Below the pieces are notes generated by a model. It was not told the origin of the DNA. It saw nothing but the letters and a program-made list of their open reading frames with translations, and made no database searches. A program made the translations under genes and the position numbers. Shown here piece by piece: positions 9,518-19,344 of a stretch of DNA of 64,000 bases (position 1 is the first letter of the stretch; the number at the start of each line of letters is the position of its first letter). The DNA lies in the NCBI GenBank assembly GCA_031277855.1, contig JAITLO010000006.1, positions 1 through 64,000 of the forward strand, in the 5' to 3' direction. Origin of the DNA: Acidovorax sp. GTDB taxonomy: Bacteria > Pseudomonadota > Gammaproteobacteria > Burkholderiales > Burkholderiaceae_C.

Positions 9518-12280
9518 TCAGTGAGGGATCGCAGCAAAAACCGACTGCCACAGCTGACGTATGGCCATGGCCTGGGACTCTACGCTGGCGGGATCGACCT
9601 GACCATTGCCCTCATTCAGGCGGGACTGGTGCTGCACCCGGCGTAGCTCGCGATAGGCAACCGCTGCTGCCTGGCCTTGGCCGGCGGGCAAAAGCCCTGC
9701 GGCTTCCGCACGCTGCAGCAATGCGATATTGCCTGCATTGTCAATGAGTTCGCGATATTTGGCAGCCTGGGACAACACTAGGTATTGGACCGCAAATTCT
9801 GCATCCACCATGCCGCCGACACTGTGTTTCACGTCAAAGACTGCCGCACGCACAGGGTGGGCGGCGCGTACGCGCTCGCGCATGGCCACGATTTCGGTAC
9901 GCAAGGCTTCGGGATCGCGCGGTGCGGTGATCACGGCCTCGCGCACGGCGTCAAAGCGGGCGGCCAGATCGTCACTGCCCAGCACAAAGCGGGCACGCGT
10001 CATGGCCTGGTGCTCCCAGGTCCAGGCGGTGTTGCTGCCGCGTTGCTGCTGGTAGTCGGCATAGGCCTTGAAGCTGGTGATCAGCAGGCCGGAGTTGCCG
10101 TTGGGGCGCAGCGCGGTGTCGATTTCGAACAGATCGCCTTCACCGGTTTTGACGGTGAGCCAGTTGATCAGCTTGCGCACAAAGGCGGCATAGACCTCGG
10201 GGGCGTTGTCATCGTCATCGTCGAAGACAAAGACGATGTCCAGATCGCTGCCATAGCCCAGCTCCTTGCCGCCCAGCTTGCCGTAGCCAATGATGGCGAA
10301 TTGTGGCACCTCGCGGTGGCGGTTCTTCAGGCGCTGCCAGCACCAGGCGGCGGTCACGCGCAGCACGGTGTCGGCCAGGGCGCTCAGGTCATCGGCTACC
10401 TGCTCCACGGTGATGGCGCCTTCCACGTCGCGGGCCAGGGTGCGGAAGGTCTCCGCATGGTGGGCGCGGCGCAGCAGGTTCAGCAGGGTTTCGTCGTCGT
10501 CCTCGCCGGTGGATTCCAGGGCCTGCAGGCGCAGCGCCATCTCGTGCTCGAAATCGGCGGCCGAAAAGCGCTCCTGGAACAGGGCCTCGCCCGCCAGCTC
10601 ATCGATCACGCCGGGGTGCTGCTGCAGATAGCGCGCCGGCCATTTGGCCGCGCCCAGCATGTGCAGCAGGCGCTCGTGCACGGCAGGGCGCTCCAGCAGC
10701 AGGGCCAGATAGCTTTCGCGGCGTAGCAGCGGCTCCAGCCAGTTCACCATGCGCACGGCAGCTTCTTCACCGACCCGGCCTTGCTGCACCCATTGCGCCG
10801 TGCGCAGCACCAGGCGAAAGAGGCGGGTGCGGGCTTCATCGCGCAGACCCTGCACCCGGGGCAGCTGGCGCCAGTCGGCCACGCGGCTGGCCAGGGCCGA
10901 TGGCAGCTGCTCCAGCAGGCTGTCCAGGTCGGCAATGGTCGGGGCACCGGCGGCGGTACGCGGGCTGCCGCAGCTGCCGCCCGCGCACTGCTGAGAAGCA
11001 TCACCGCCGAGCAAGGTATCGAATTCCTGGGCCACCAGCTCGCGGTGAGCGTCCAGCTGGTGCAGAAAGTCGCAGAGGTTGGCATAGCCCATGGTCTGGG
11101 CAATCCACTGCAAATCATCGTCGCGCGTGGGCAGCACATGGGTTTGCTGGTCATCCAGATACTGGATGCGGTGCTCCACATTGCGTAAAAAAGTGTAGGC
11201 CTGGGCCAGCTGTTGTGCGGTCTCCTGTGGCATCAGATTGGCACGGGCCAGGCGCTGCAGCGCCTCCAGCGTGGGGCGGCAGCGCAGCTCGGGAAACTGG
11301 CCGCCGCGCACCACCTGCAGCAGCTGCACGGTGAATTCGATTTCGCGTATGCCACCGCGCGAGAGCTTGACGTCATTGGCGCGCTCGGGGTGGCCGGCGC
11401 TGCGGCGGGTGGCATGCTCGCGAATCTGGCGGTGCAGATTGCGCAGGGCGTCGAACACGCTGTAGTCCAGATAGCGGCGGAACACAAAGGGCAGAACCAC
11501 GCCGCGCAGGCCTTGCACATTGGGCGTGGCAATACAGGCCGTGGGCGCCACGATGCGGCTCTTGAGCCAGGCAAAACGCTCCCATTCGCGGCCTTGCACC
11601 AGCAAATACTCCTCCAGCGAACCCAGGGAGACGGCAGCCGGCCCGGAATTGCCATTGGGGCGCAGCGCCAGATCCACCCGGAAGACAAAGCCATGCTCTG
11701 TGGTGTCGCCAACCAGGGTGTAAATGGCTTTGACCACGCGGCCGAAGTACTCGTGGTTGGACAACTTGCCGCGGCCATCGGGCAGGCCGGCGGTGTCGCC
11801 GTCATGCTCGTAGACATAGATCAGGTCGATGTCGCTGGAGACATTCAGCTCGCGCGCGCCCAGCTTGCCCATGCCGATGATCCACAGCTGCACGGGTTGG
11901 CCGTCCGGGCCCAGCGGCGCGCCATGGCGGCTGTCCAGATCGGCGCGTGCAGCCTGGCAGGCCTGGTCCAGGGCCAGCTCGGCCAGCTCGGTCACGCTGC
12001 GGGTCACCGTGGCCAGGTCGGCCTGGCCGGCGCAGTCCAGCGCCATGGTGCGTTCCATCACCAGCTGGCGCAGTATGCGCAGTGCAGCGCCCACGTCATA
12101 GGCCTGGTCGCGCAGCGCCTGCAACGCCACTTCCATGCTGGCGCGGGTGGGCGGGCCAGGGGGCAACAGCGGGAACAGGGCGTCGTAGCGTCGGTGCAAA
12201 CGCTGCCAAAAGCGTGAATAAGCGGCGGTTGCCGGTGCGGATGTTGCGTGTTCGGCCGGGGGAAGGTCTGCGCTGTGCAT
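9518..12280 (-). CDS. glnE: Glutamine synthetase adenylyltransferase / adenylyl-removing enzyme
   Basis: GlnE adds AMP to, or removes it from, glutamine synthetase in response to PII, tuning nitrogen assimilation. The 920-residue product has two nucleotidyltransferase-like halves: IIGMGKLGARELNVSSDIDL near residue 135 (the de-adenylylating half) and GYGKLGGKELGYGSDLDIVF in the C-terminal half (the adenylylating half), each with the G-S/D-D-x-D metal motif. I chose the ATG at 12278-12280; a GTG three codons upstream (12289) is also possible and neither has a strong ribosome site. It diverges from the YhdP-like gene across about 110 bases. Confidence 0.95.
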   Translation of the reverse strand: MHSADLPPAEHATSAPATAAYSRFWQRLHRRYDALFPLLPPGPPTRASMEVALQALRDQAYDVGAALRILRQLVMERTMALDCAGQADLATVTRSVTELAELALDQACQAARADLDSRHGAPLGPDGQPVQLWIIGMGKLGARELNVSSDIDLIYVYEHDGDTAGLPDGRGKLSNHEYFGRVVKAIYTLVGDTTEHGFVFRVDLALRPNGNSGPAAVSLGSLEEYLLVQGREWERFAWLKSRIVAPTACIATPNVQGLRGVVLPFVFRRYLDYSVFDALRNLHRQIREHATRRSAGHPERANDVKLSRGGIREIEFTVQLLQVVRGGQFPELRCRPTLEALQRLARANLMPQETAQQLAQAYTFLRNVEHRIQYLDDQQTHVLPTRDDDLQWIAQTMGYANLCDFLHQLDAHRELVAQEFDTLLGGDASQQCAGGSCGSPRTAAGAPTIADLDSLLEQLPSALASRVADWRQLPRVQGLRDEARTRLFRLVLRTAQWVQQGRVGEEAAVRMVNWLEPLLRRESYLALLLERPAVHERLLHMLGAAKWPARYLQQHPGVIDELAGEALFQERFSAADFEHEMALRLQALESTGEDDDETLLNLLRRAHHAETFRTLARDVEGAITVEQVADDLSALADTVLRVTAAWCWQRLKNRHREVPQFAIIGYGKLGGKELGYGSDLDIVFVFDDDDDNAPEVYAAFVRKLINWLTVKTGEGDLFEIDTALRPNGNSGLLITSFKAYADYQQQRGSNTAWTWEHQAMTRARFVLGSDDLAARFDAVREAVITAPRDPEALRTEIVAMRERVRAAHPVRAAVFDVKHSVGGMVDAEFAVQYLVLSQAAKYRELIDNAGNIALLQRAEAAGLLPAGQGQAAAVAYRELRRVQHQSRLNEGNGQVDPASVESQAMAIRQLWQSVFAAIPH

Positions 12281-12389
12281 ATTCACCAAGGGGAAGGGGG
12301 TGGCAGGAGGGGTTGCAAAAGCATGCCCCTATATCCATCTTGCAAACGGGGCGACGGGTCATAATTTCCCGCCACAGCCTGTCCTGCCA

Positions 12390-15300
12390 ATGATCGATCC
12401 GAAACCGCACCCCTCACGCATGCTCCGCTTACTGGCGGGGCTGGCGCGCTGGACCCTGGCGGGGCTGGTGGCCTTCTGGCTGCTGCTGGGCGCCACGGCC
12501 GGGGTGCTCCATGGATTGATTGTGCCGCGAATCGGTGACTACCGCGGCAAGCTGGAACAGCTGGCCGCGCAGGCCCTGGGGGTACCGGTGCATATCGGCG
12601 CGGTGGCGGCCTTTTCGGATGGGCTGGTGCCCTCGCTGGAGTTGCGCGAAGTACAGCTGCTGGACAGCCAGGGCCAGACCGCATTGCGGCTGCCGAGGGT
12701 GCTGGTGGCCATCTCCGCGCGCTCGCTGTGGCGCCTGGGGGTGGAGCAGATCGTGGTGGAGTCACCAGAGCTGCAGCTCACGCGCCGCAGCGATGGGCGT
12801 TGGGAAATCGCCGGCCTGCTGCAGCGCGATGACCGTGCCGACGACGGTGCCGCACTGGACTGGGTGCTGAACCAGCCCGAAATTGCCGTGCGCGGCGGCA
12901 CATTGCGCTGGCTGGACGCGCTGCGCGGCAGCCCCATGCAGCAGTTGCATGGTGTGGACCTGGTGCTGCGTGGTGGTCGCTGGCGCCATGCATTGCGCCT
13001 GGATGCACAGCTAGACCCCGCACAGGGCGGCGGTGCTGTGAAGGTGGTAGGCCAGCTGCGCGAGCCCCTGCTGTCTCCCGGAGGCAAGCCCTGGGAGCGC
13101 TGGCATGGCCAGTGGTATGCACAGGGGCGCTTACAACAGCTGCCGGTGCTGCCCTGGCCCAAGGAATGGGGCGTGGCACAGGTGCAGGCGGCGGGTGACT
13201 TTCGTGCCTGGGTCGATGTACGCAAGGGCACCATGGCCGGCGTGACGGTGGACTTGCAACTGCCCCATGCCGAGGTGCAATGGGTGGGCGAGCAACCTGC
13301 GCCGCTGGCGCTGAAGGATGTGGCCGGTCGCCTGGATCTGCAGACCGTGGATGGCGGCTGGCAGGCCAGGGCGACCGGTTGGACTTTTGCCCTGGAGGAT
13401 GGGCGCCGCTGGCCCCAAAGCGCGCTGACCGTGCGCTGGCCCCAGGCCGGGGGGGCACTGCCCCATGCGCTGGAAGCCGACTTTCTGGATCTGGCCATGG
13501 CGCAGGCACTGGCCGCACGCATGCCCTTGCCCGAGACGGTGGCCGCGCCCTTGCAGCGCTGGGCCTTACAGGGCCAGGCCCGTGATCTGCGCCTGCACTG
13601 GCAGCCTGCCACCACGCGCCAGCCACTGCGCTACCAGGCCCAGGGCCAGGTCCAGGCACTGCAGCTGCTGGACACGCGGGAAGACGCCGAACGCCTGCCC
13701 GGCGTGCAGGGACTGAGCGCCAGCTTCACGCTGGACCAGCAAGGTGGTTCGGCCGATGTCAGCATGCGCCAGGGTGCGCTGGAATTTCCCGGTATTTTTG
13801 AAGAGCCCCGCATCCCCATAGACCAGCTGCAAGCCCAGCTGCGCTGGAGCCAGGATGCCCATGGGCGCTGGGCTGTGCAACTGCCCCAGGCCCAGTTTGC
13901 CAATGCCGATGCCCAGGGCCATCTCAAGGCCCAGTGGCAGATGGGTGCCGACGCGGCCCAGCGCCTGCCGGGCACGCTGAGCCTGGACGGTGTGCTGACC
14001 CGGGCCAATGGCGCACGCGTGCACCGCTATCTGCCACTGGAAGTGCCTGCCGATGCACGCCACTATGTGCGCGACAGCGTGCGCTCCGGCCAGGCCAGCG
14101 GCGTGCGCTTCAAGGTCCAGGGGCCACTGGAACAGTTCCCCTTCGACCATCACCCGGCAGGGGTGTTCCAGATCACGGCGCCGGTGCGCGATGTGGTCTA
14201 TGACTATGTGCCGCCAGCGCTGCGCAAGCCGGGCGAAGCGCCTTGGCCGCTGATCAGCCGGTTGGCGGGCGAGCTGGTGTTCGACAAAAACAGCATGCAG
14301 GTGCGCAATGCCAGCGGCCTGTTTGGTGAAGGCAGCAAGGTGCCCATGGAAGGCATACAGGCGTCTATCCCCGATCTGTCCTACCCGGTGGTGAAGGTCA
14401 AGGGCCAGGGCAAGGCACCGCTGCCCGCCTGGCTGGAGGTGGTGGCACGCTCCCCGTTGGCGGGCATGACCGACCATGTGCTGGACCGTGCCAGTGCGGC
14501 CGGCCCAGCCACGCTGGACCTGGAGCTGACCCTGCCCATAGACCATATCCACCAGGCCCGTGTCCAAGGCGCTGTGGGGCTGCAGGGCAACCGGCTGCGG
14601 TTGCGGCCCGATATGCCCGAGCTGCAGGACGCGCGCGGTGCGGTGCGCTTCAGCGAACAAGGCTTTGAGATTGCCGATGTGCAAGCCCAGTCCATGGGCG
14701 GCAAGGTGAGAGTCGGCGGAGGTATGAAGCTGGGCAAGGGCGCTCCGGTACTGGACGTGCGCGCCCGTGGCCGCGCCACGGCCGAAGGTCTGCGCAGCGA
14801 TGGTTTTCTGGAGCCGGTGACAGCGCTGGCACGGCATGCCAGCGGTGCTGCGGATTACGAGGTGCAGGTCGGCCTGCAGCGCGGCCTGCCGCAAATCATG
14901 GTGCGTTCCAGCCTGCAGGGCATGGCGGTGCAACTGCCTGCGCCGCTGGGCAAATCTGCGGAGGCGGTGGTGCCCCTGCAGGTCACCCAGCGCCTGACCC
15001 CACAGGCTGCGGCCAATGCCCAGGCCCCGTTGCGCGACATGCTGCAAGTCCATGTGCAGGACCGGGCCGCATTGACCTATGTGTTTGACCCCAACCATGA
15101 GGCCTCACCAGTGGTGGCCGGTTGGCTGCAACTGGGCGGCGACGTGGGCCCGGCCGGTGCCTGGCCTGCCACGCTGGATGGCAGCCAGGAGGTGCAGGCC
15201 CTGGCCCAGCTGGACGCGCTGGATATCGATGCCTGGCTGGCCTTGCTGCCCGAGGGGGGCAAGGCGGGTGCGGGAGGACCGCCGACGCTGGCGCTGGAGA

Positions 15301-16457
15301 GTTTTCTGCCCCAGACCCTGGCACTGCGCGTAGGCAGTCTGCGCCTGCATGGGCGTGATCTGTACGACGTGGTGGCAGGCTTGAGCCACGCCGATGCGGT
15401 GTGGCGTGGCAATGTGCAGTCGCGCCAACTGGGGGGCTATCTGGAATACCGGGAGCCCGGTGTGGCCCACCCCCAGGGCATGGTGTTTGCGCGGCTGTCG
15501 CATCTGCTGCTGCCCGAAGGTGCGGGCGAGCAGGCCGACAAATTGCTGCAGTCCCAGCCCCGGCAAATGCCCGCGCTGGACATCGTGGTCAAGGAATTCG
15601 CACTCGCCGGTCGCGAACTGGGCAATCTGGCGGTACAGGCCCGTAATGTGCGACGGGATGGCAGTGCGCAGTGGGTGCTGGAGCATCTGGACCTGACGCT
15701 GCCCGAGGCGGTGCTCACCACTTCGGGCACCTGGGGGGGGCCGGATGAACAGCGCCGCCGCACCCAGTTGCGCTTTGCCTTGCAGCTCAAGGATTCTGGC
15801 GCACTGCTGGGGCGTCTGGCCATGCCGGGCGTGGTGCGCGGGGGCAAGGGCCAGCTGGAGGGAACGCTGTCCTGGCGGGGCGCGCCGATTGCGCCCGATT
15901 GGCGCAGCATGTCCGGACAGCTGCATTTGGACGTGGGCCAGGGCCAGTTCCTGAAAGCCGAGCCGGGGCTGGCCAAGCTGCTGAGCGTGCTCAGCCTGCA
16001 ATCGCTGCCACGGCGCATAGGCCTGGATTTCCGCGATGTGTTCAGCAGCGGCTTTGCCTTTGATTTCGTGCGCGGCGATGTGGCGGTCACCCAGGGCGTG
16101 GCGCGGACCAACAATCTGCAGATGAAGGGGGTGAACGCCGCCGTGCTGATGGAGGGCCAGGCCAGCCTGGTGGACGAAACCCAGCAGTTGCGCGTGGTGG
16201 TGGTGCCCGAGATCAATGCCATGACGGCCTCGCTGGTGGCCTCGGCCATCAACCCGCTGATTGGCCTGGGCAGTTTCCTGGCCCAGGCTGTGCTGCGCGG
16301 GCCGCTGATTGCCGCGGCCACGCGGGAGTTTGAAATCACCGGCAGCTGGGCCGATCCCCAGGTCAAGACGGTGTCCAAGCGTGCCACTCCACCGGACACC
16401 GCCGCGACAACACCAGCCGAAGCCCCACCACCAGCTACCGAGGAGGTCACACCATGA
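12390..16457 (+). CDS. YhdP/AsmA-like large envelope protein (TIGR02099 type)
   Basis: This 1355-residue protein has one N-terminal membrane segment (about residues 12-35, rich in L/A/G) followed by a very long periplasmic region that is mostly beta-predicted by eye and repetitive in DxxLxL patterns. It matches the YhdP family, AsmA-like proteins thought to form hydrophobic-grooved bridges that carry phospholipid to the outer membrane. The C-terminal part (KGVNAAVLMEGQASLVDETQ, VVVPEINAMTASLVASAINP) is the best-conserved AsmA-type region. The tail is Pro/Ala/Thr-rich. The stop overlaps the next ATG by 4 bases, so it is probably translationally coupled to the nitrilase gene. The ATG at 12390 places the membrane segment correctly. 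Confidence 0.85.
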   Translation: MIDPKPHPSRMLRLLAGLARWTLAGLVAFWLLLGATAGVLHGLIVPRIGDYRGKLEQLAAQALGVPVHIGAVAAFSDGLVPSLELREVQLLDSQGQTALRLPRVLVAISARSLWRLGVEQIVVESPELQLTRRSDGRWEIAGLLQRDDRADDGAALDWVLNQPEIAVRGGTLRWLDALRGSPMQQLHGVDLVLRGGRWRHALRLDAQLDPAQGGGAVKVVGQLREPLLSPGGKPWERWHGQWYAQGRLQQLPVLPWPKEWGVAQVQAAGDFRAWVDVRKGTMAGVTVDLQLPHAEVQWVGEQPAPLALKDVAGRLDLQTVDGGWQARATGWTFALEDGRRWPQSALTVRWPQAGGALPHALEADFLDLAMAQALAARMPLPETVAAPLQRWALQGQARDLRLHWQPATTRQPLRYQAQGQVQALQLLDTREDAERLPGVQGLSASFTLDQQGGSADVSMRQGALEFPGIFEEPRIPIDQLQAQLRWSQDAHGRWAVQLPQAQFANADAQGHLKAQWQMGADAAQRLPGTLSLDGVLTRANGARVHRYLPLEVPADARHYVRDSVRSGQASGVRFKVQGPLEQFPFDHHPAGVFQITAPVRDVVYDYVPPALRKPGEAPWPLISRLAGELVFDKNSMQVRNASGLFGEGSKVPMEGIQASIPDLSYPVVKVKGQGKAPLPAWLEVVARSPLAGMTDHVLDRASAAGPATLDLELTLPIDHIHQARVQGAVGLQGNRLRLRPDMPELQDARGAVRFSEQGFEIADVQAQSMGGKVRVGGGMKLGKGAPVLDVRARGRATAEGLRSDGFLEPVTALARHASGAADYEVQVGLQRGLPQIMVRSSLQGMAVQLPAPLGKSAEAVVPLQVTQRLTPQAAANAQAPLRDMLQVHVQDRAALTYVFDPNHEASPVVAGWLQLGGDVGPAGAWPATLDGSQEVQALAQLDALDIDAWLALLPEGGKAGAGGPPTLALESFLPQTLALRVGSLRLHGRDLYDVVAGLSHADAVWRGNVQSRQLGGYLEYREPGVAHPQGMVFARLSHLLLPEGAGEQADKLLQSQPRQMPALDIVVKEFALAGRELGNLAVQARNVRRDGSAQWVLEHLDLTLPEAVLTTSGTWGGPDEQRRRTQLRFALQLKDSGALLGRLAMPGVVRGGKGQLEGTLSWRGAPIAPDWRSMSGQLHLDVGQGQFLKAEPGLAKLLSVLSLQSLPRRIGLDFRDVFSSGFAFDFVRGDVAVTQGVARTNNLQMKGVNAAVLMEGQASLVDETQQLRVVVVPEINAMTASLVASAINPLIGLGSFLAQAVLRGPLIAAATREFEITGSWADPQVKTVSKRATPPDTAATTPAEAPPPATEEVTP

Positions 16458-17272
16458 AAGTTGCAGCCCTACAGATGCGGTCTTCGCCCGATGTGGCAGA
16501 GAACCTGCGTACCGCCCAGGCCCTGGTGCGTGAGGCGGCCCAGCAGGGGGCGGAGCTGGTGGCCCTGCCCGAGTATTTCTGCGGCCTGGGCTGGCGCGAT
16601 ACCGACAAGCTGGCCTATGCCGAAACCTGGGGTGATGGCCCGCTGCAGCAGGCCTTGTCCCAATGGGCGGCCGAGCATGGCATCTGGCTGGCCGGGGGCA
16701 CCTTGCCCCTCAAGGCCGATAGTCCCGACCATGTGTTCAACAGCCTTTTGCTCTTCAACCCGCATGGGGACTGCACAGCGCGCTATGACAAAGTGCATTT
16801 GTTTCGCTTTACCAAGGGGGCTGAGCATTACGACGAGGCCCAGGTGGTGCAAGCGGGCAGCCAGCCTGTCACGGCCCGCATCACCGACCGCAGCGGCGCA
16901 GACTGGACCCTGGGCCTGAGCGTGTGCTATGACCTGCGCTTTCCCGAGCTGTACCGCGCCCACGCGGCTGCCGGGGCCGATTTGCTGCTGGTGCCCAGTG
17001 CCTTCACCCACACCACCGGCCAGGCCCACTGGGAGGTGTTGCTGCGGGCACGCGCTATAGAGAACCAAAGCTATGTGCTGGCGCCGGCCCAGGGCGGTGT
17101 GCATGACAATGGGCGCCATACCTGGGGCCACAGCATGCTGGTCAACCCCTGGGGACAGGTACAGGCCCAGCGCAGTGCCGAGGGGGCCGGCGTGGTGATC
17201 GCCGAGCTGGAGCGTACATTTTTGCGGCAGGTGCGTCAGCAACTGCCGGCTTTGGAACATCGCGTCTTGTGA
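16454..17272 (+). CDS. Carbon-nitrogen hydrolase (nitrilase superfamily, NIT1/omega-amidase-like)
   Basis: The 272-residue protein has the complete nitrilase-superfamily triad: Glu40 in LVALPEYFCG, Lys113 in RYDKVHLF and Cys158 in LSVCYDLRFPELY. The last motif and RARAIENQSYVLAPAQGG are typical of the NIT1/NIT2/omega-amidase branch, which removes amides from 2-oxo amides or deaminated glutathione. That is a family-level assignment. It overlaps the YhdP-like gene by ATGA and the kinase gene by GTGA, so the three form one coupled operon; YhdP-like plus nitrilase is a common betaproteobacterial pairing. Confidence 0.88.
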   Translation: MKVAALQMRSSPDVAENLRTAQALVREAAQQGAELVALPEYFCGLGWRDTDKLAYAETWGDGPLQQALSQWAAEHGIWLAGGTLPLKADSPDHVFNSLLLFNPHGDCTARYDKVHLFRFTKGAEHYDEAQVVQAGSQPVTARITDRSGADWTLGLSVCYDLRFPELYRAHAAAGADLLLVPSAFTHTTGQAHWEVLLRARAIENQSYVLAPAQGGVHDNGRHTWGHSMLVNPWGQVQAQRSAEGAGVVIAELERTFLRQVRQQLPALEHRVL

Positions 17273-19317
17273 ACTTTATTCAGACTTGGTCATGGCGGCG
17301 TTGGCACAGTGTCTGGCGGCGCTGGTCCCTGTGGACCTTGCTGGTGCTGCTGGTGGTCAGCATGCTGGTCACCATGGTGTGGCTGGCAGGCCGCTACGAG
17401 GCCAGCCAGGTTCAGGACAAGCTGGAGCGCGACACGGCAGGCGCCGTCTCGGAAGTCCGCGCCGCGCTGGCGCGCAATGTGCAGGACCTGCAGGCCCTGA
17501 ACGCCGGCGAGGTGGGTAAAGAGGACTGGCGGGTGCGCGCTGCCGAGCTGCTGCAGGTGCGCCGGGAAATGCTGCGCATCGAATGGCGGGACCCTGACAT
17601 GGCCATCTTGGCGCATGCCGAAACGCCTTACCGCAACGAATACTGGAGCGGCAACTTCCGCGAAGACAGCGAAACCCATGCGGCGGCGGCCTGCGCCAGT
17701 GCACGCCGCACCAATGCGGCGGCCTACTCCGGCAGCTATTTCCAGGTGCTGGGCGAAGGCATGGGCATGGAGCTGATCGAGGCCTGTCTGCCGCTGCAGC
17801 AGCAAGGGCGGTTTGGCGGCTACGAGGTGGTCACCTATTCGCTGCCCTATATTCTTTCTGCCCAGGTCAGCAAAAATCTCACGCGTAACCAGGAGGTCTC
17901 GTTCACCGAACCCGATGGCACCCGCCTGGCTCTGGTGGGCGCGGCCTGGCGCGGCACCCGCGTGTTCTCGGCCCAGCAGCTGCTGGACCTGCCCGGTCAC
18001 ACCCTGGTGCTGCGCATGGACAGCTGGCACCGTGCACCCAGTGTGTTCCCCAACGTGCTGACGGCCCTGGTCACTGCCATGTCCATTGCCTTGGTCAGCG
18101 TGCTGGTGGTGCTGGTGCGCGACAACCGTCGCCGTCTGCGTGCCGAGCGTGATCTGGGCGACGCGCTGGCGTTTCGCAAGGCCATGGAGGACTCGCTGAT
18201 CACCGGCCTGCGCGCCCGCGATCTGCAAGGCCGCATCAGCTATGTGAATCCGGCCTTTTGCGCCATGGTGGGCTTTAGCTCGGAAGAGTTGCTGGGCCTG
18301 GACATTGCACCCTACTGGCCGCCCGAACTGGCCCAGGAATACCGCCAGCGCCAGGGCAAGCGCCTGTCCGGCGCCATGCCCACGGTGCGTGAAGGCCATG
18401 AATCCATGTTCATGCGCAAGGACGGAATGCGCTTCCCCGTGCTGATTTTCGAGGCGCCGCTGATCAATGCCCAGGGCCAGCACACGGGCTGGATGAGCGC
18501 TTTTGTCGATATCAGCGAGCAGCGCCGCATCGAGGAAATCTCGCGGGCCTCACAGGAGCGGCTGCAGGCCACGGCCAGGCTGGCCACGGTGGGTGAGATG
18601 GCTTCGCTGCTCAGCCACGAGCTGACCCAGCCGCTGATGGCCATTGCCAGCTATGCCTCGGGCTCGCAGCACATGCTCGAAGGTGCGGGTAGCACGCCGG
18701 CGGCCCAGTTGCCGGCCGAGCAGGCCCGGGACCAGTTGCAGGAGCTGGGAACGGTGATGCGCAAGATCGGCTTTCAGGCCGACCGCGCAGGCCGGGTCAT
18801 CAAAAGCGTGCGCGACTTTGTGCGCCGCCGTGACCAGGCGCGCGAAGCTGTGCCGCCCCAGGAGCTGCTGGATGCGGTGCTGCCTCTGGTGCGCATGCAG
18901 GCCCGCAAGCTGGGCGTGCAGGTGGAGGTGGTGCTGGAGCCGCGTCTGCCCCAGGTGCTGTGCGATGTGACCATGGTGGAGCAGGTGCTGTTGAATCTGA
19001 CGCGCAACGGCATGCAGGCCATGGATGAGGCCCATGTCGAGCCGCGCCGGCTGAGCCTGACGGTGCGAAGGCCCCAGGCCGGGGAGGCGCAGGACCGCCT
19101 GGTCTTCTCGGTCAGCGATTGGGGCGTGGGCATTCCGGACGATATTGCACAGCAGCTGTTTGGGGCTTTTTTCACCACCCGCCCCGAGGGCATGGGCCTG
19201 GGCTTGAGCCTGTGCCGCACGGTGGTCGAGCAGCATGGCGGACAATTACAGTTCTCCCCCAACCTGCCACGTGGTACGGTATTCACTTTCACGCTACCCA
19301 TTGCGGCCTCTGTGTGA
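17269..19317 (+). CDS. PAS-domain sensor histidine kinase
   Basis: The 682-residue membrane kinase has a transmembrane segment at about 20-42, a periplasmic sensor region of about 210 residues, a second segment at about 260-282 (VLTALVTAMSIALVSVLVVL), a PAS domain (ISYVNPAFCAMVGFSSEELL), a HisKA helix with phospho-acceptor His450 in LLSHELTQPLMAI, and an HATPase with N box (LNLTRNGMQAMDE), G1 (DWGVGIPD) and G2 (GMGLGLSLC). The layout resembles DctB/FixL-type kinases. The start is a GTG at 17269 inside the nitrilase stop (GTGA). The response regulator follows after 27 bases. The sensed signal is unknown. Confidence 0.9.
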   Translation: MNFIQTWSWRRWHSVWRRWSLWTLLVLLVVSMLVTMVWLAGRYEASQVQDKLERDTAGAVSEVRAALARNVQDLQALNAGEVGKEDWRVRAAELLQVRREMLRIEWRDPDMAILAHAETPYRNEYWSGNFREDSETHAAAACASARRTNAAAYSGSYFQVLGEGMGMELIEACLPLQQQGRFGGYEVVTYSLPYILSAQVSKNLTRNQEVSFTEPDGTRLALVGAAWRGTRVFSAQQLLDLPGHTLVLRMDSWHRAPSVFPNVLTALVTAMSIALVSVLVVLVRDNRRRLRAERDLGDALAFRKAMEDSLITGLRARDLQGRISYVNPAFCAMVGFSSEELLGLDIAPYWPPELAQEYRQRQGKRLSGAMPTVREGHESMFMRKDGMRFPVLIFEAPLINAQGQHTGWMSAFVDISEQRRIEEISRASQERLQATARLATVGEMASLLSHELTQPLMAIASYASGSQHMLEGAGSTPAAQLPAEQARDQLQELGTVMRKIGFQADRAGRVIKSVRDFVRRRDQAREAVPPQELLDAVLPLVRMQARKLGVQVEVVLEPRLPQVLCDVTMVEQVLLNLTRNGMQAMDEAHVEPRRLSLTVRRPQAGEAQDRLVFSVSDWGVGIPDDIAQQLFGAFFTTRPEGMGLGLSLCRTVVEQHGGQLQFSPNLPRGTVFTFTLPIAASV

Positions 19318-19344
19318 CAGTGCGCGCTCCCCCCGATACACACT